Shown: positions 20,816 through 32,279 of the stretch, piece after piece
How positions within the stretch are numbered: position 1 is the stretch's first letter
Layout of the letters: every line of letters begins with the position of its first letter
Origin: Gadus chalcogrammus
Taxonomy: Eukaryota; Chordata; Actinopteri; Gadiformes; Gadidae
Direction: 5' to 3'
DNA: 64,000 nucleotides
NCBI RefSeq assembly: GCF_026213295.1
Contig: NC_079415.1
Coordinates: 18,345,910-18,409,909, forward strand
The notes under the pieces: model-generated
Databases searched by the model: none
Seen by the model: the letters and a program-made list of their open reading frames with translations, nothing else
Told to the model about the DNA's origin: nothing
Translations under genes and position numbers: made by a program

Positions 20816-21373
20816 ATAGGCAGAGGCAAATTACACTTAACACCCAAGTCTAGTAATTGTTTAATTCAACACCACGAAGTATGATGAAGACAGCAAGAAT
20901 ACTGCAAACTTTAGCAGGCTACTTGGCTAACTCAACAGGCCGACGGGGCTATCGGCCTTGCTATAAAATGCCATTGTGAGCCAGCTGTAGCTTCTGTAAC
21001 TTGATGTCACATTTAACCTTTCATTCAGAGTAGTTTATGATTTAATGGGCTTTTACAGTTTTAAGATTGCATTAATTTCGCTTGCCTTTGGATGTGCAAT
21101 GACAACCTGCTAATATCGACGAAATCGGGCGGGAATCAACAAAGATGTCGCGTGCAGTCCCAACATTGCATTTATCTGTTAACTATAATGCTGTTGCACA
21201 AGCTTGCAATGGTAGTGCTAGCACTACAAGGCGCGAAAAATCTACTTTGTCTAAACAAAGGATAGCTTCATACCGTAGCTTTCCGTTCCTCGCCATGTCT
21301 TCTTTTACTCCGTCAAGCTGGGTGTTCTGCCAATTTCTGCTACCCATCATATTGTGCTACCTACTTTGTTCCG
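20816..21373. other. No gene recognised
   Basis: Ordinary AT-rich sequence. A 123-codon ORF starting at 21,145 continues into the inverted repeat below and has no recognisable domain. Confidence 0.35.
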
Positions 21374-21720
21374 CGTATGCGCATGATTACGCTATTTATC
21401 CGTGGTGTGGTATAAAATACACATACTGTACCCCTGAAATCTCCAATAAAGGTGTTATAATAATACAGTATCAAATTATGCACCGCATATTCTTACAGTG
21501 TACATGGAGTGAGTAGTGGTGTACAACAACGTGATTCTGTAGTGGGAGCATCGTTTGATAGAGGCAGTTGGTCTATAGATTAAATACGCTTCCTGACACA
21601 TAAGAATATGGGGAGCATAATTTGATGCTGTATTAAAACTTCTTTATTGGAGATTTCAGGGGTACAATGGATTTTACAATTTTACACGTCATCATGCGCC
21701 TGCGCAGAACCATTAGGTAC
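21374..21720. repeat. Imperfect inverted repeat (arms about 120 bp)
   Basis: TACCCCTGAAATCTCCAATA near 21,429 and ATCAAATTATGC near 21,471 are mirrored at about 21,620-21,670. Weaker matches (GCGCATGAT.ACG) extend both arms outward. The loop is about 106 bp. It could be a short DNA element or an inverted duplication. Confidence 0.65.
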
Positions 21721-23579
21721 TGAATCTGATAGGTAGCACTTAGCACTGGTGTTGTACCAAACTGCAAGAATTTCATAAGCATTTGGTTAGCTATGTGTCC
21801 CTCTGTCTGCAGACTAAATGCCACCAATGGTAATCTTAACTTACCTTATTGAGGATTTCAAGCGAAAACGACCACGTATCACTGTGGTCTGGGTCTCAAC
21901 CGTGAAGTGTTCGCGGGAATGGGAGGAAATGAGCCTGGCAGCTCCATCGTAGATTACACGGGAGGCTGCTGTGAATCAAGAGGCGAGATCTAGATCAACT
22001 GCTGTAGTTCAAATGACTCTGTACTCAATTGGATAGTCCTTCAACCAATCAGACCTACGATCAAAAAGCTGCTTGCCGTCGCTTCCCTGTCCTTATTGGG
22101 TTACACCAGCCAATAGCGCGCCAGGGGGTGATTGGCTCCAGTAAAACTGCATCGAAAACAGAAAGAAATGTAATGCTCCACTCAAATACAAATCCCCCCC
22201 ACCCGCTTATCTACCCACTTATTTATTTATCTAAGATCACAGAAAATACATAAAAGCTAGAAATATGAACGAGTACGCGATTGACGCTTGTGTGACGTCA
22301 TGTTCTAAAAAATGAAACAAAAATCGACCAGTGATCTTGACATCACTTGTTGTCAGTCAAGTTTAAAGAAATCCACCAATCACTATAATAGGCTAATAAT
22401 AGTAACACCTGGCCCAATGTTTTCTAGGACCTTTCAGTTTTGATTTAAGATGAATTTACACATTCCCATCTTCTTTACCTGCACGAAACCTAGGCCTAGT
22501 CCTGTACTGTTTCACACACTGCATGTATCATGAACTGTACCGTTTAAAACAATTACATTCATTTCCTATACATTTCTTTTTGCATCATAGATCATTCCCT
22601 CCAGTCCCTGTTGACCTCATTCATGTCAGGTATGTATAAAAAGCCTTGTCAGCCTTAAAAAGTCAATTCAGAACAAAGATTCACAATGCAACGTAACAAA
22701 ACCGTTGCAGATAGAGGTTGCAGCAGTGTGAATTGAACGTTGCAAGTCGTCGTAAGACAGTTGACATGTTGAATTGCAGTTACAAGGTTTTAGAACACCT
22801 TTACTTCAGTGTTGATGACGTCTTGCCATTAACGTCAGTCAAGTCCAGCAGGGGCTTCACGATGATTAGGAGAGTAGAAGAAAAGACGTATCCACTTTGC
22901 GTGAGGAACACTACTCTTTGCAAAACATCAGTCGCGTAACAAGTATGCTAATAAAATCACATAACCTTTTGGCTAAAGCTTTATTGGTTAACTTTACCAG
23001 CAGGCTAGTTAGTAAAAGTGAGTGGTATTGTAAAGTGAGAGTAAAGTAAAGTGAGAGGTTGTATGGGTGTGAACCCTTCTGAATTGTGGTATCTGTGTTG
23101 TAAAATATTGCCGGTTTGTAGGATTTTGCATGTATTTTTCTTCGCAAATCTTTGATCTGAAGCCTGCTTTTGCTTCACAAATCTTTGGTCTGAAGCCTGC
23201 TATAATGACAGTTTATGGCTAGATTATATTGAAACCAATCACACGTTAGAGTATGGTAGGCAGAGGTCCAATTCTTATTTTATTTTGAATCGCGGCGAAT
23301 GCTGTGAGGTCATAGAGGAGAGGGATGGAAGCCAGCTGTGCCGTGTACACCAGCACCCAGATCCACTTTTCAGTGTCCCTTGTGACTCCTCATTAATCGG
23401 AGTGCTGAATTACAAGAACAATGACACTGTTTTGAGATGGATCCTGTGATGGAAAATCTACATGTTGTTACATTTTTGGTCTAGCTATGAACTTAAGTTT
23501 TGTTACTATTTTGTGTGATGCATATATTGCCTGCCTTCTCTCTCCTTGTGGGTCATCTAAAGCGTGAATCTTCGAGGGT
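21721..23579. other. No gene recognised; short tandem duplication
   Basis: AAATCTTTG(A/G)TCTGAAGCCT occurs twice at 23,143-23,201. A 73-codon ORF at 22,718-22,939 is unrecognised. A minus-strand hydrophobic stretch near 23,290-23,390 (WIWVLVYTAQLASIPLLYDL) lacks splice signals or a start, and I do not call it a gene. Confidence 0.35.
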
Positions 23580-24108
23580 CGTGTGATGCATTTTATTGCC
23601 TGCCTGCTCCTATGTTTTCATTTGTTGTAAATCATCTTCCATGCAATCCTTTGATGTATGGGCCTGTTCCTCGACCCCCTGGCTAGCGTCAACGAAGCCA
23701 GAGGGTTAGATGGCACGGCCGCTACCCCCTCCAATGGCATCCAGGGCAGCTTCAGCTGTAAAGATAACCATCTGGTACACAAAGGCTTTTGGTTTATTGG
23801 GGGACACACCCCCTCCAGAACCCAACCGAAGTGAATAAGAACTCATTGATTCGAACACTCAATGGACTTCTCTCGAGCGTACCTTTAAGTATGAAGTAAC
23901 ACGCAACGAGAAGCTCCCATCTGAGGCCTCAGATTATTGTAATGTATTCCTGTTATGTTGTTTGTTGATGCGTGTTGTGTTGTATCTTTGTTCGTACTTT
24001 TATTACAAATATATGTGACCACTAATTGTCAACAGTATTGTGTGCTTTTTGCATCTAGATATCTCATCTTTCTTAGACGCAAACTCTGATAGAGAAATTG
24101 CCACGACA
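23580..24108 (+). repeat. Retroviral LTR remnant (approximate left end)
   Basis: The right end (...CCACGACA) directly precedes a tRNA-Pro primer-binding site, which fixes this as a 5' LTR. The left end is uncertain: TGTGATGCAT words at 23,513 and 23,581 are candidates. A related stretch occurs in reverse at about 48,500-48,960 (shared words AAAGGCTTTTGGTTT, CCCATCTGAGG(C/T)CTCA.ATT). Confidence 0.6.
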
Positions 24109-24111
24109 ATT

Positions 24112-24129
24112 TGGGGGCTCGTCCGGGAT
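24112..24129 (+). promoter_or_regulatory. Retroviral primer-binding site, proline tRNA type
   Basis: TGGGGGCTCGTCCGGGAT is the 18-base sequence complementary to the 3' end of tRNA-Pro, the primer site of murine-leukaemia-type gammaretroviruses and many endogenous relatives. About 680 bp of leader-like sequence follows (to 24,811). It has no intact gag frame and includes a short (TA)n at about 24,562-24,581; the next element then begins. Confidence 0.85.
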
Positions 24130-26343
24130 ACCAAACCTGAAGATCCCGTGAAAAATCCCTAGTTGGCTGCCAAGTCAGGTCTGAGGATTCGGTGTCAGTC
24201 CCAAAGCTCTACCTCGCCTCCAGGTGACTGTAACCAGACTAATGGGGTCGAGGAAAGGGTGTCTGTGGGGGATGAAGTAGGGGTATTCAGTACGGTATCC
24301 AAAGGAAAAAGAATTCGAGCAGGTGAGATCACAATACTGTTCAAAGCTTCCAAATAAAATCCGTTACAGGAACGGTATATAAATGTTTCGGTATACGTAA
24401 ACTTATATCTGAACTTAGGCCTCGTTCAAGGAAACTCTGTTATAGGAACATACGGTAAAGCTCCGGTTCCGTCAATATATATATGGCTATATAGGTAACA
24501 GAAAGGGCAGCTAGAGTCTGTCGGGAACGGTAAAGGGAAACCCGTTGAAGCGCGGTTGGTGTTATATATATATATATATAAATAATAATAATAGGCATTC
24601 ATTAATAAATATGTATATACGTGTAGTAACAAGGAGGTTACGGTGATATTAGATAATAGTAACTAATAGTGTGTATGGATCTAAAAATGTATAATAGATC
24701 GGGAGAAACAGTGAAATATTGGTATAAACTGGGCTTAAACGTTTTAGCTTAAACGGTTGTTGGGGCCAGGATAGAGAAAAAAAATCAGCCAGGGAACGAG
24801 AGCGTAGAGAGTAGGGATCGACCGATATTATCGGCCGATATTCGCGTTTTTTACGTGTATCGGTATCGGCCGATACGCGGCTGATTTTCGCCGATATTTT
24901 TTTCACCATAATTTACAAACAGGCGTCCACACAGGCAGCTCTGTGTTGCTAGCCACGCTGCAGTTCACTGCAGACCATGCATTGCCCCTCCCCCAATAGA
25001 AGAGTGCAGTGTTGCCAGATTGGGCGGTTTTCCGCCCAATTGGGCTTCTTTTGTTTACGTCTGGCGGGGAAAAGATACCTTGGGCGGGTGTATACAATTT
25101 GGGCTGCTTCTGTCCACATTTGGCGAGTTTTTATTCTACATCACAATTGCAAGCTTTAATAAAGTATTGTTTTTACCCACCACTACGAGTCTCGTTTGGT
25201 CTAGTAGGGAATTCGCACAATGGTGATTCACTGTTTATTATCCATGTTATTAGCGCTACTGGAAGACGCCTTTTAATTCTTACTGCACCCCATTATGTAT
25301 TAAGGATATTAAGCAAATTAGATGTTTTTACCTAATATATAAAAGGAGCCCCCCCCCCTTCCCTGACCCTAACGGTACAGAGCAGTGCTGGAAGCCTGCT
25401 CTGCAAAACAACGGTAAGTTTTAAACTTTAAGAGTGGAAGAAAGTGTGTGTGTGGGGGGGAAATGGAAACACGAATGCCAAATGCATGCTCTATATGTGC
25501 TTTGCTTGCAACTATAGCTAAGCAAGTTTGTGGGTCCAAGTGGAAAACGGGAATGCGAATGCCTCGTCTATAAAACGGCTAGCCATTGTGGCTAGATGCG
25601 GTAGCTGTTACGAACACTGGTCATAGGATTAAGTAATGCCGACGTTGTTCCGTGGTGTTTGTGTGAGTTTTATTTAGCGACCAGCTGGCTGAGGTTTGGA
25701 CGCGTGTGGTGTGTGTCGAGTCCTGCACGGGTCAATTTTTTTGAGACCCGCCCCCGCAAAGTTCAGCACTAGATCCGGACCCGTTCATGTTTGGCCCGTT
25801 ACCCGACCCGTGCCCGGGATAAATCACATACAAGCTAAACATCATTCAAATTAAGGAGCTTTATTGTTATCTCGTTCTCCGTTCTTGAATCACAAATCCA
25901 GCCGTGGAAAAGTCTCTCTCACTCGCAGCTCTCGATGCCGGGATGGAGAGAACATTCTGCGCAATCGTTGCCAAATGTTTTCGCATGCTCCTTCCACCAC
26001 AACAAATCATCGATTTCCCTTCTACCCGTTGCAGTCTCTCCCTCTCTCCCTACTTGGAGCGGGCAGAGTTGCCAGTGATATCGAGCGCAGCCCCCACTCA
26101 AGAAGAGCTTTAATGATGAGAGATATGTTTTATACGTAGTTGAATATTAATTTGTGTTAACGTTTATCATGTACCAGACATAAGTGCACCGTGTAGGCCT
26201 TACTTGTGTTTACAGCCGTTTGCTGACGTTATCAATCGAGTTCAATGGTGGTTGAGTTTTTCAGTCAGCGTCAGATACCATACTTGGCTGAATATGTATT
26301 CATTTTAACGTTGATGCAGTTTAGATTATATCTGTTTTATGCT

Positions 26344-27001
26344 ACGGCCACACTGCATGCGTTACTCGCGTTAAGAAGCGCAGCCACCATCGCTGCGCTG
26401 GATTTAGGAGTCCGAGGTAGGAAACCCAAACGCCACCATGTTTGGGTGCATGATACAGTTTAGATCGGGTTAGCTCAAATAATCTCGGATATAAATAAAA
26501 ATAATCAGGTTAAATAACTTCACATGGTGTGTCTGGTGTGTTTCCAGCATTCGTAGTGTTGATCAGCAGAGAAATAGTCCCCCTAAGACGTTGAGGTTGC
26601 TTAGCAACCAAAGACGCTGCCTATGCAAGTGAATGGAGCGTTCCCTCTTCGTCATAACTATCAAACCAAACATCCTTCACACTCACCGAGCGAACATTAT
26701 GAAAGTAAAATGCACATTTCTCGCTAAAAATGTTTACATAAACGCTTTTAATGGCGTAACTATGTTACTATTTCCACCCAGAATAAGGAAAGATGTCCGC
26801 CATATGCTTCTGTGCAAGCGTCACTCGTTACTCTGCCAGTGACGTCGGGTCAGCTCCACGCTGATTGGCTATCGCGGCTAAGCGTCACTCGTAGGTGCGT
26901 CAAAAGTTCAAATTGTTGAACTTTGCGCGTTGGTGCGTTGGGCGTTAATGGTTCCCTCTGCAAAAATGCCGATTTTCAACGCCTCGCGTAACGTGGCCGT
27001 A
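26344..27001. mobile_element. Possible small DNA element with ACGGCCAC termini
   Basis: The left end TACGGCCACACTGCATGCGT and right end ACGCGAGGCGTTGAAA... (reading the minus strand from GTACGGCCACGTTACGCGAG at 27,001) are imperfect inverted repeats. No coding capacity; the target duplication is unclear. Confidence 0.4.
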
Positions 27002-27199
27002 CCTTTACAATATGTCAGCAGGCAATGCATAATCAAGTCAGTGTTGTAGATGTTGAAGGAAGCCTTTTACCCTTGCACAGTTAATCATACGCATCCATCC
27101 ATATGATGCATTGCACACATAATTTGGGTGATATGAATCTAAGATGATTGCACAACAAGATTGACACTGATCTGTGTTATTGTTTATTATTTTGAAGAA

Positions 27200-27753
27200 A
27201 TGGCAGAGCGGAAAACTAATCCAGTGTGGCAGCATTTCACCGAGCCTACTCCAGGAAAGGCTCATTGCAACATCTGCAATTTGTTTGAGCATGGGGGCTG
27301 GAAATGCGAGGACGAAAAAATACTTCAAACATGTGGATCCACCTGAAGCGTCACCACGTTGAGACCTATAATGAAGCACACAAAGAAAAGGATGATAGAG
27401 CATCAGCTTCTACTGCATCAAGTTCAACACAGCCTACTATTGTGCAGATGTTTGATGCCCAAAAGAAATGGGGTAATTCTGACACCAGGTCCAAACAAGC
27501 TGATCTTGCCATAGTTCAGATGATTGCCACAGACAATCAGCCATTTACAGTTGTCTCTGGTGTTGGTTTTAAAAGGTTGGTGACATTGCTGGAGCCAAGA
27601 TACTCCCTCAAAACAGAAAAGTTCTATCGCACTGACCTCTTTCATGATGTTCACACAAAAGTAGAAAACAAAATCAAGGAGCTGGTAACGTTAGAAAATG
27701 CAGGCCCCTATTTGTCATTTACAACGGATTGTTGGTCTGGGGACACAGAATCC
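27200..27753 (+). pseudogene. hAT transposase, N-terminal part (BED zinc finger), frameshifted
   Basis: ATG 27,200 starts MAERKTNPVWQHFTEPTPGK, followed by AHCNICNL, the Cys-x2-Cys half of a BED zinc finger. In an A-run near 27,315 the frame changes, and the second half (NMWIHLKRHHVE, His-x4-His) continues in another frame. The N-terminal DDE region then reads SFTTDCWSGDTESLM before the nested element interrupts at 27,762. BED fingers bind the transposon ends, and the following Asp in TTDCWS fits the first catalytic acidic residue of hAT transposases. Confidence 0.8.
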
Positions 27754-27761
27754 CTAATGAG

Positions 27762-29192
27762 CAGTGTTGGGAATAGCGCCGTTTAAAAGAACGGCGTTAT
27801 GTAACGCCGTTATTATTTCAGTAACGGGGTATTCTAACTAATTACTATTTCCGTCGTTACAACGCCGTTACCGTTACTGTACGAAAAATGCAGTGCGTTA
27901 CTATGAATTGATTGAATAAACTGCGTAATCCGAACGCATCCCTGGCTCCAAACACAAACTGCTAGTGAGGAGACCGGGTGGTTTAACAACGAGATAAGCG
28001 ATTATGATTGGCTAAGGCAGAGTCATGTTTCATGGTGGCCAATCGGAGCCAGTGTTTTTACACACAAGCCAGGACACGCGCGCCACACACACGCAAACGC
28101 ACACACCAAACCGAATCGATGAAGCAGCAGAAATGGCGAGTACGGAGCAATCAGATGAAAAGTTGGAATTTTCTGAAGTATCTGGCAGATGTTCCACAGC
28201 CTTTGCAACCAAGCAAATTGAAATCCAGGCCCCATCCACACTAACCCGGGTAAATGTAAAAACGCCCAACCACAATGAAAAAGATCACCGTCCACACTAT
28301 CGTTTCACACAATGTTTTGCATCCACGTTCCACACAGAAATCATTTTGATAAACAGTTGTTGTCATGGTTACGTTACTCCGCCACCCCTCTCTGTTAAGA
28401 TTACAGGCGCACGATCAGATGATATTCACAGTTGATCAGCTGGTTAATCATTTTCGACCCGGTCTTGTCCAGAAACGCCGCTCCAAGTAGGCGACGGTTT
28501 GAACTGTCGTCTTTCGTTTTTTTATACCATCACTTAAGAACATTAAGTACAGCGCTCGCCTCCGGCGTTGGAGCAACGATTATGTTTGACTCAATATGTC
28601 GAGTTGTTTCTGGAGATAAATTAGTACAATGTACAGAGAGATCCTCATTTGCATTTCACCTGCCATCCTTTTGATGAGCTTCTCGGTCTATAACGCAAGC
28701 TTGTGGCAGTGTCATGGCAGTGTCATGGCAATCGAACGTCATCGTTTCTGAAAGCCTCCGTCTGTCCACACTACAACGCGAACCCACCGGTTTCACATTT
28801 ATCCACCTCAGCGATCGTTTTCGAAAAGCATCGTTTTCAGCGTCGGAATTCTCTGTTTTAGTTTGGACGGAAGGACTAAACGGATGAATATTGATGCATT
28901 TGTAGATTTACCCGGGTTAGTGTGGACGGGGCCTCAGTTGGAAGCATATCAGGGCCTTGAATGGGCAGTTCAACCATTTAACACATTCAGACCAAGTGAA
29001 AACTGCTCAGAAAAATCCAAATCTTTCACATATAGGAACTTTCTTTTTTTTAAAGTAACGCAAATAGTTACTTTCCCTGGTAACTAGTTACTTTTATTAT
29101 AGAGTAATTCAGTTACTAACTCAGTTACTTTTTGGAACAAGTAGTGAGTAACTATAACTAATTACTTTTTTAAAGTAACGTTCCCAACACTG
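27762..29192. mobile_element. hAT-like element nested in the transposase gene
   Basis: The ends CAGTGTTGGGAA and GTTCCCAACACTG are inverted repeats. The 8-bp target duplication CTAATGAG occurs at 27,754-27,761 and 29,193-29,200. The flanks contain many GTAACGCCGTTA / AAAGTAACG words, typical of a very common fish hAT group. Removing the element restores the order of transposase text across the break. A third element (28,226-28,937) is inserted in it. Confidence 0.9.
28226..28937. mobile_element. Third-level nested MITE, GGCCCC-(A/G)-TCCACACTAACCC ends
   Basis: The left end CAGGCCCCATCCACACTAAC and the right end GTTAGTGTGGACGGGGCCTC are inverted repeats that continue inward as CCGGGTAAAT / ATTTACCCGG. 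The flanks TTGAAATC and TTGGAAGC match at 6 of 8 positions and may be a diverged hAT-type target duplication. Confidence 0.7.
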
Positions 29193-29200
29193 CTAATGAG

Positions 29201-30431
29201 CCTGACCTGCCATTTCATTAACAGTGACTGGGAAAGGAAACAAATTGTCCTCAATGTCAAAGCCATGGATGGCTCTCACACAGGTGAATACATCAGCGAG
29301 GTGTTCCTCAGTCTGCTGAGGCATTGGGGCATCGACACAGAGAGAGTCCTGCTTCAGCTGGTGGTGAATGATGGGATCAACAGCCAGCGAGCAGTGAAGG
29401 ACATCGTTGCAAAATTAAAATCTTCTGCTACCCATTTCAACCATTCGATACTGGCCAAACAGCGTTTGAAGGCCATTCAAAAAGATTTGGACCTCCCCGA
29501 GCACAGAATAATCCATTCGGTGCCAACACGCTGGAACTCCACTCTTTACATGATGGAGAGCATGCTTGAGCAGAAGCGGGCACTTACCGTATATGCAGGG
29601 GAACATGGAAAGATTGATACTTTAACAGCAGATCAGTGGACTCTTGTGGGCAATTTGATAGACACACTGAGCCCGCTTGAACAGATAACACGGGAAATTA
29701 GCAAATCAGACTCATCAATATCATGCATAATTCCCAGCATCACCTTCCTAAAAATGCTACTTGAAGTTGAGGGTGCAAAAACAAGGGGCATCAAAACACT
29801 CCGCAACGCTATGCTAGACAGTTTAAAGGCAAGGTTTGGAAATGCAGACAAGACCAAATGCTTGGTCCTCGCAACATTGATCGATCCACGTTACAGGGGT
29901 CATGCCTTGGCACCGGAAGCACTGAGCAAAGCAAAGGCCTGGATAACGGAAGAGCATGCTGCTCTGTCTGAGGCTGAGAAACGGAAAAGGGCTTCCTCAG
30001 ATGATCAAGGCCCAGATCCAAAACGGATAAGGGTGGAGGAAGAAGTGGAGGAAGACGCTAGTCCGTCTGACATGCTTGAAAAGATGTATGCCAACCTTCT
30101 GAGGGCACAAGGACCAACCTCTGAGGAGATTGATCAGGATGAGGAGCAGCAGTTCACTCAGCAGCTAAATCAATACCTACGGGAGCCGTTGATCGACAGG
30201 CAGACGGGCCAACCACTTGAATGGTGGAAACAAAATGCATCCCGCTTTCACCTTCTGGCACCACTCGCCAGAAGATTTCTCTGTCCGCCGCCCTCCTCTG
30301 TTCCCAGTGAGAGGGTATTCAGCGAGGTCAGCCAGATATACGAGAAAAAGAGAAACAGGCTGACGGGAGCAAATGCAGAGCGTCTCTGTTTCCTCCATTA
30401 TAACCTGCAGCTCCTAAACTGGGAGTATTAA
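29201..30431 (+). pseudogene. hAT transposase, C-terminal part with dimerisation domain
   Basis: An open frame from the nested-element junction to TAA at 30,429-30,431. It contains SLTCHFINSDWERKQIVLNV, VNDGINSQRAVKDI (with the second catalytic acidic candidate), HSVPTRWNSTLYM and, near the end, the hAT C-terminal dimerisation box: LARRFLCPPPSSVPSERVFS followed by NRLTGANAERLCFLHYNLQL. In hAT enzymes this C-terminal block mediates oligomerisation. This 3' part is intact, but the gene is broken by the insertion and an upstream frame change. A second copy of the last 255 codons is at 58,087-58,850. Confidence 0.85.
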
Positions 30432-31006
30432 GCACGTTTAGTGAGGGGTGTGTGGGTACTCTTTTTTACTTGTTCTACCGCACCTGTTTTCAATATTTGT
30501 TAAATTAAGCACGTTCAGTGAGGGGTGTGTGGGTAAAGAGTATTGAAAGTGGGGCAATGTGAATATAATGCACAATTCTTATATGCACAAAAAGTTGTTA
30601 TTTACTCTGTATTACATTTTCCTGATATTCTTGTTGCTACTGTGTGCAATAGTGACATTTTATTTATGTTTATATATTTATTTAATTTTTTTACTTGTTC
30701 TACCTCACCTGTTTTTGATATTTGTTAAATGTTGTTAATCTACATGTTCTTACTTGTTCTACCTTACTTGTTCTACCTCACCGGTTTTTACTATTTGTTA
30801 AATATTGTTTTTTTTATGTTGAAGTTCAATAAATGTTCCTTTTTTAAATTGAGACTTGTAACATTTGTTATCAGGGTAATTTTTATGATTGAAAAAAAAA
30901 AAACGGTTCTAAATATCGGTATTGGTGTATCGGCGTATCGGCTAAGGCTGATAAAAAAATATCGGTATCGTATCGGCCCTAAAAAATCCGTATCGGTCGA
31001 TCCCTA

Positions 31007-31771
<765 letters not shown>

Positions 31772-32037
31772 CGCTCGCACAGTCATGTCTCATTGGCGGG
31801 CCAAATTCTCTGGGCGGGCAAGGCAGAGAAAGGGGAGGACCTTTGATCCTTTATGACGGCATATGGGACCACATTCGAAATCAGCACGCTTGAGCCTCCG
31901 TTTTTTCAAAGGCGAGCAGAACACCTAGTGCTCGTTTTACACCGAACACAAGTTTTAGCCACTGGGCAGGCTAGGGGAACTCATATTTATGTTAGAAAAC
32001 TAAGATTAGTGAGATTTTCATGGCATGGGACCTTTAA

Positions 32038-32279
32038 AGGGGACATATTATGCCACCAGGTGTGAGTGTGATTAGCCTTACAAGCCGTTTCGGAAATCTG
32101 CCCCATATGACATCACTAGTGGAGCAACGTTTCCTTCAGTCCATTGGGTAGGATGGTAGACTGATCCATCCGGAATAGATCTAGCTGGACACGCCCACTT
32201 GTAATGTCATATGGGGCAGATTTTCCAAACGGCTTGTTAGGCTAATCACACTCACACCTGGTTATATAATATGTCTCCT
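32038..32279. mobile_element. 242-bp palindromic MITE with TTAA target duplication
   Basis: TTAA flanks both sides (32,034-32,037 and 32,280-32,283). The ends AGGGGACATATTAT and ATAATATGTCTCCT are inverted, and long subterminal matches (GTGTGAGTGTGATTAGCC; AATCTGCCCCATATGACAT) follow. The TTAA target is characteristic of the piggyBac superfamily. Confidence 0.88.

Larger units (their letters stand above)
24812..31006 (+). mobile_element. hAT element with BED-type transposase (about 6.2 kb, composite)
   Basis: The ends TAGGGATCGACCGATA (24,812) and TATCGGTCGATCCCTA (ending 31,006) are inverted repeats, followed inwards by ATCGGTATCGGCCGATA-type words on both sides. The transposase lies at 27,200-30,431 and is split by nested elements. 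No matching 8-bp duplication is visible (CGTAGAGA on the left, CAAATGAT on the right), so the two ends may come from different copies or the flank was rearranged. The left 2.3 kb contains further repeat material: GACCCG-rich sequence near 25,715-25,820 and a unit with ACGGCCAC ends at about 26,344-27,001. Confidence 0.75.

Noticed and set aside
21145..21516. 123-codon ORF as a host gene
   Set aside because: No recognisable domain, overlaps an inverted repeat, and no splice or poly(A) context.
23290..23390. Hydrophobic minus-strand stretch resembling a membrane-protein exon
   Set aside because: Only about 45 codons, with stops just upstream, no acceptor site and no start. Too weak to call.
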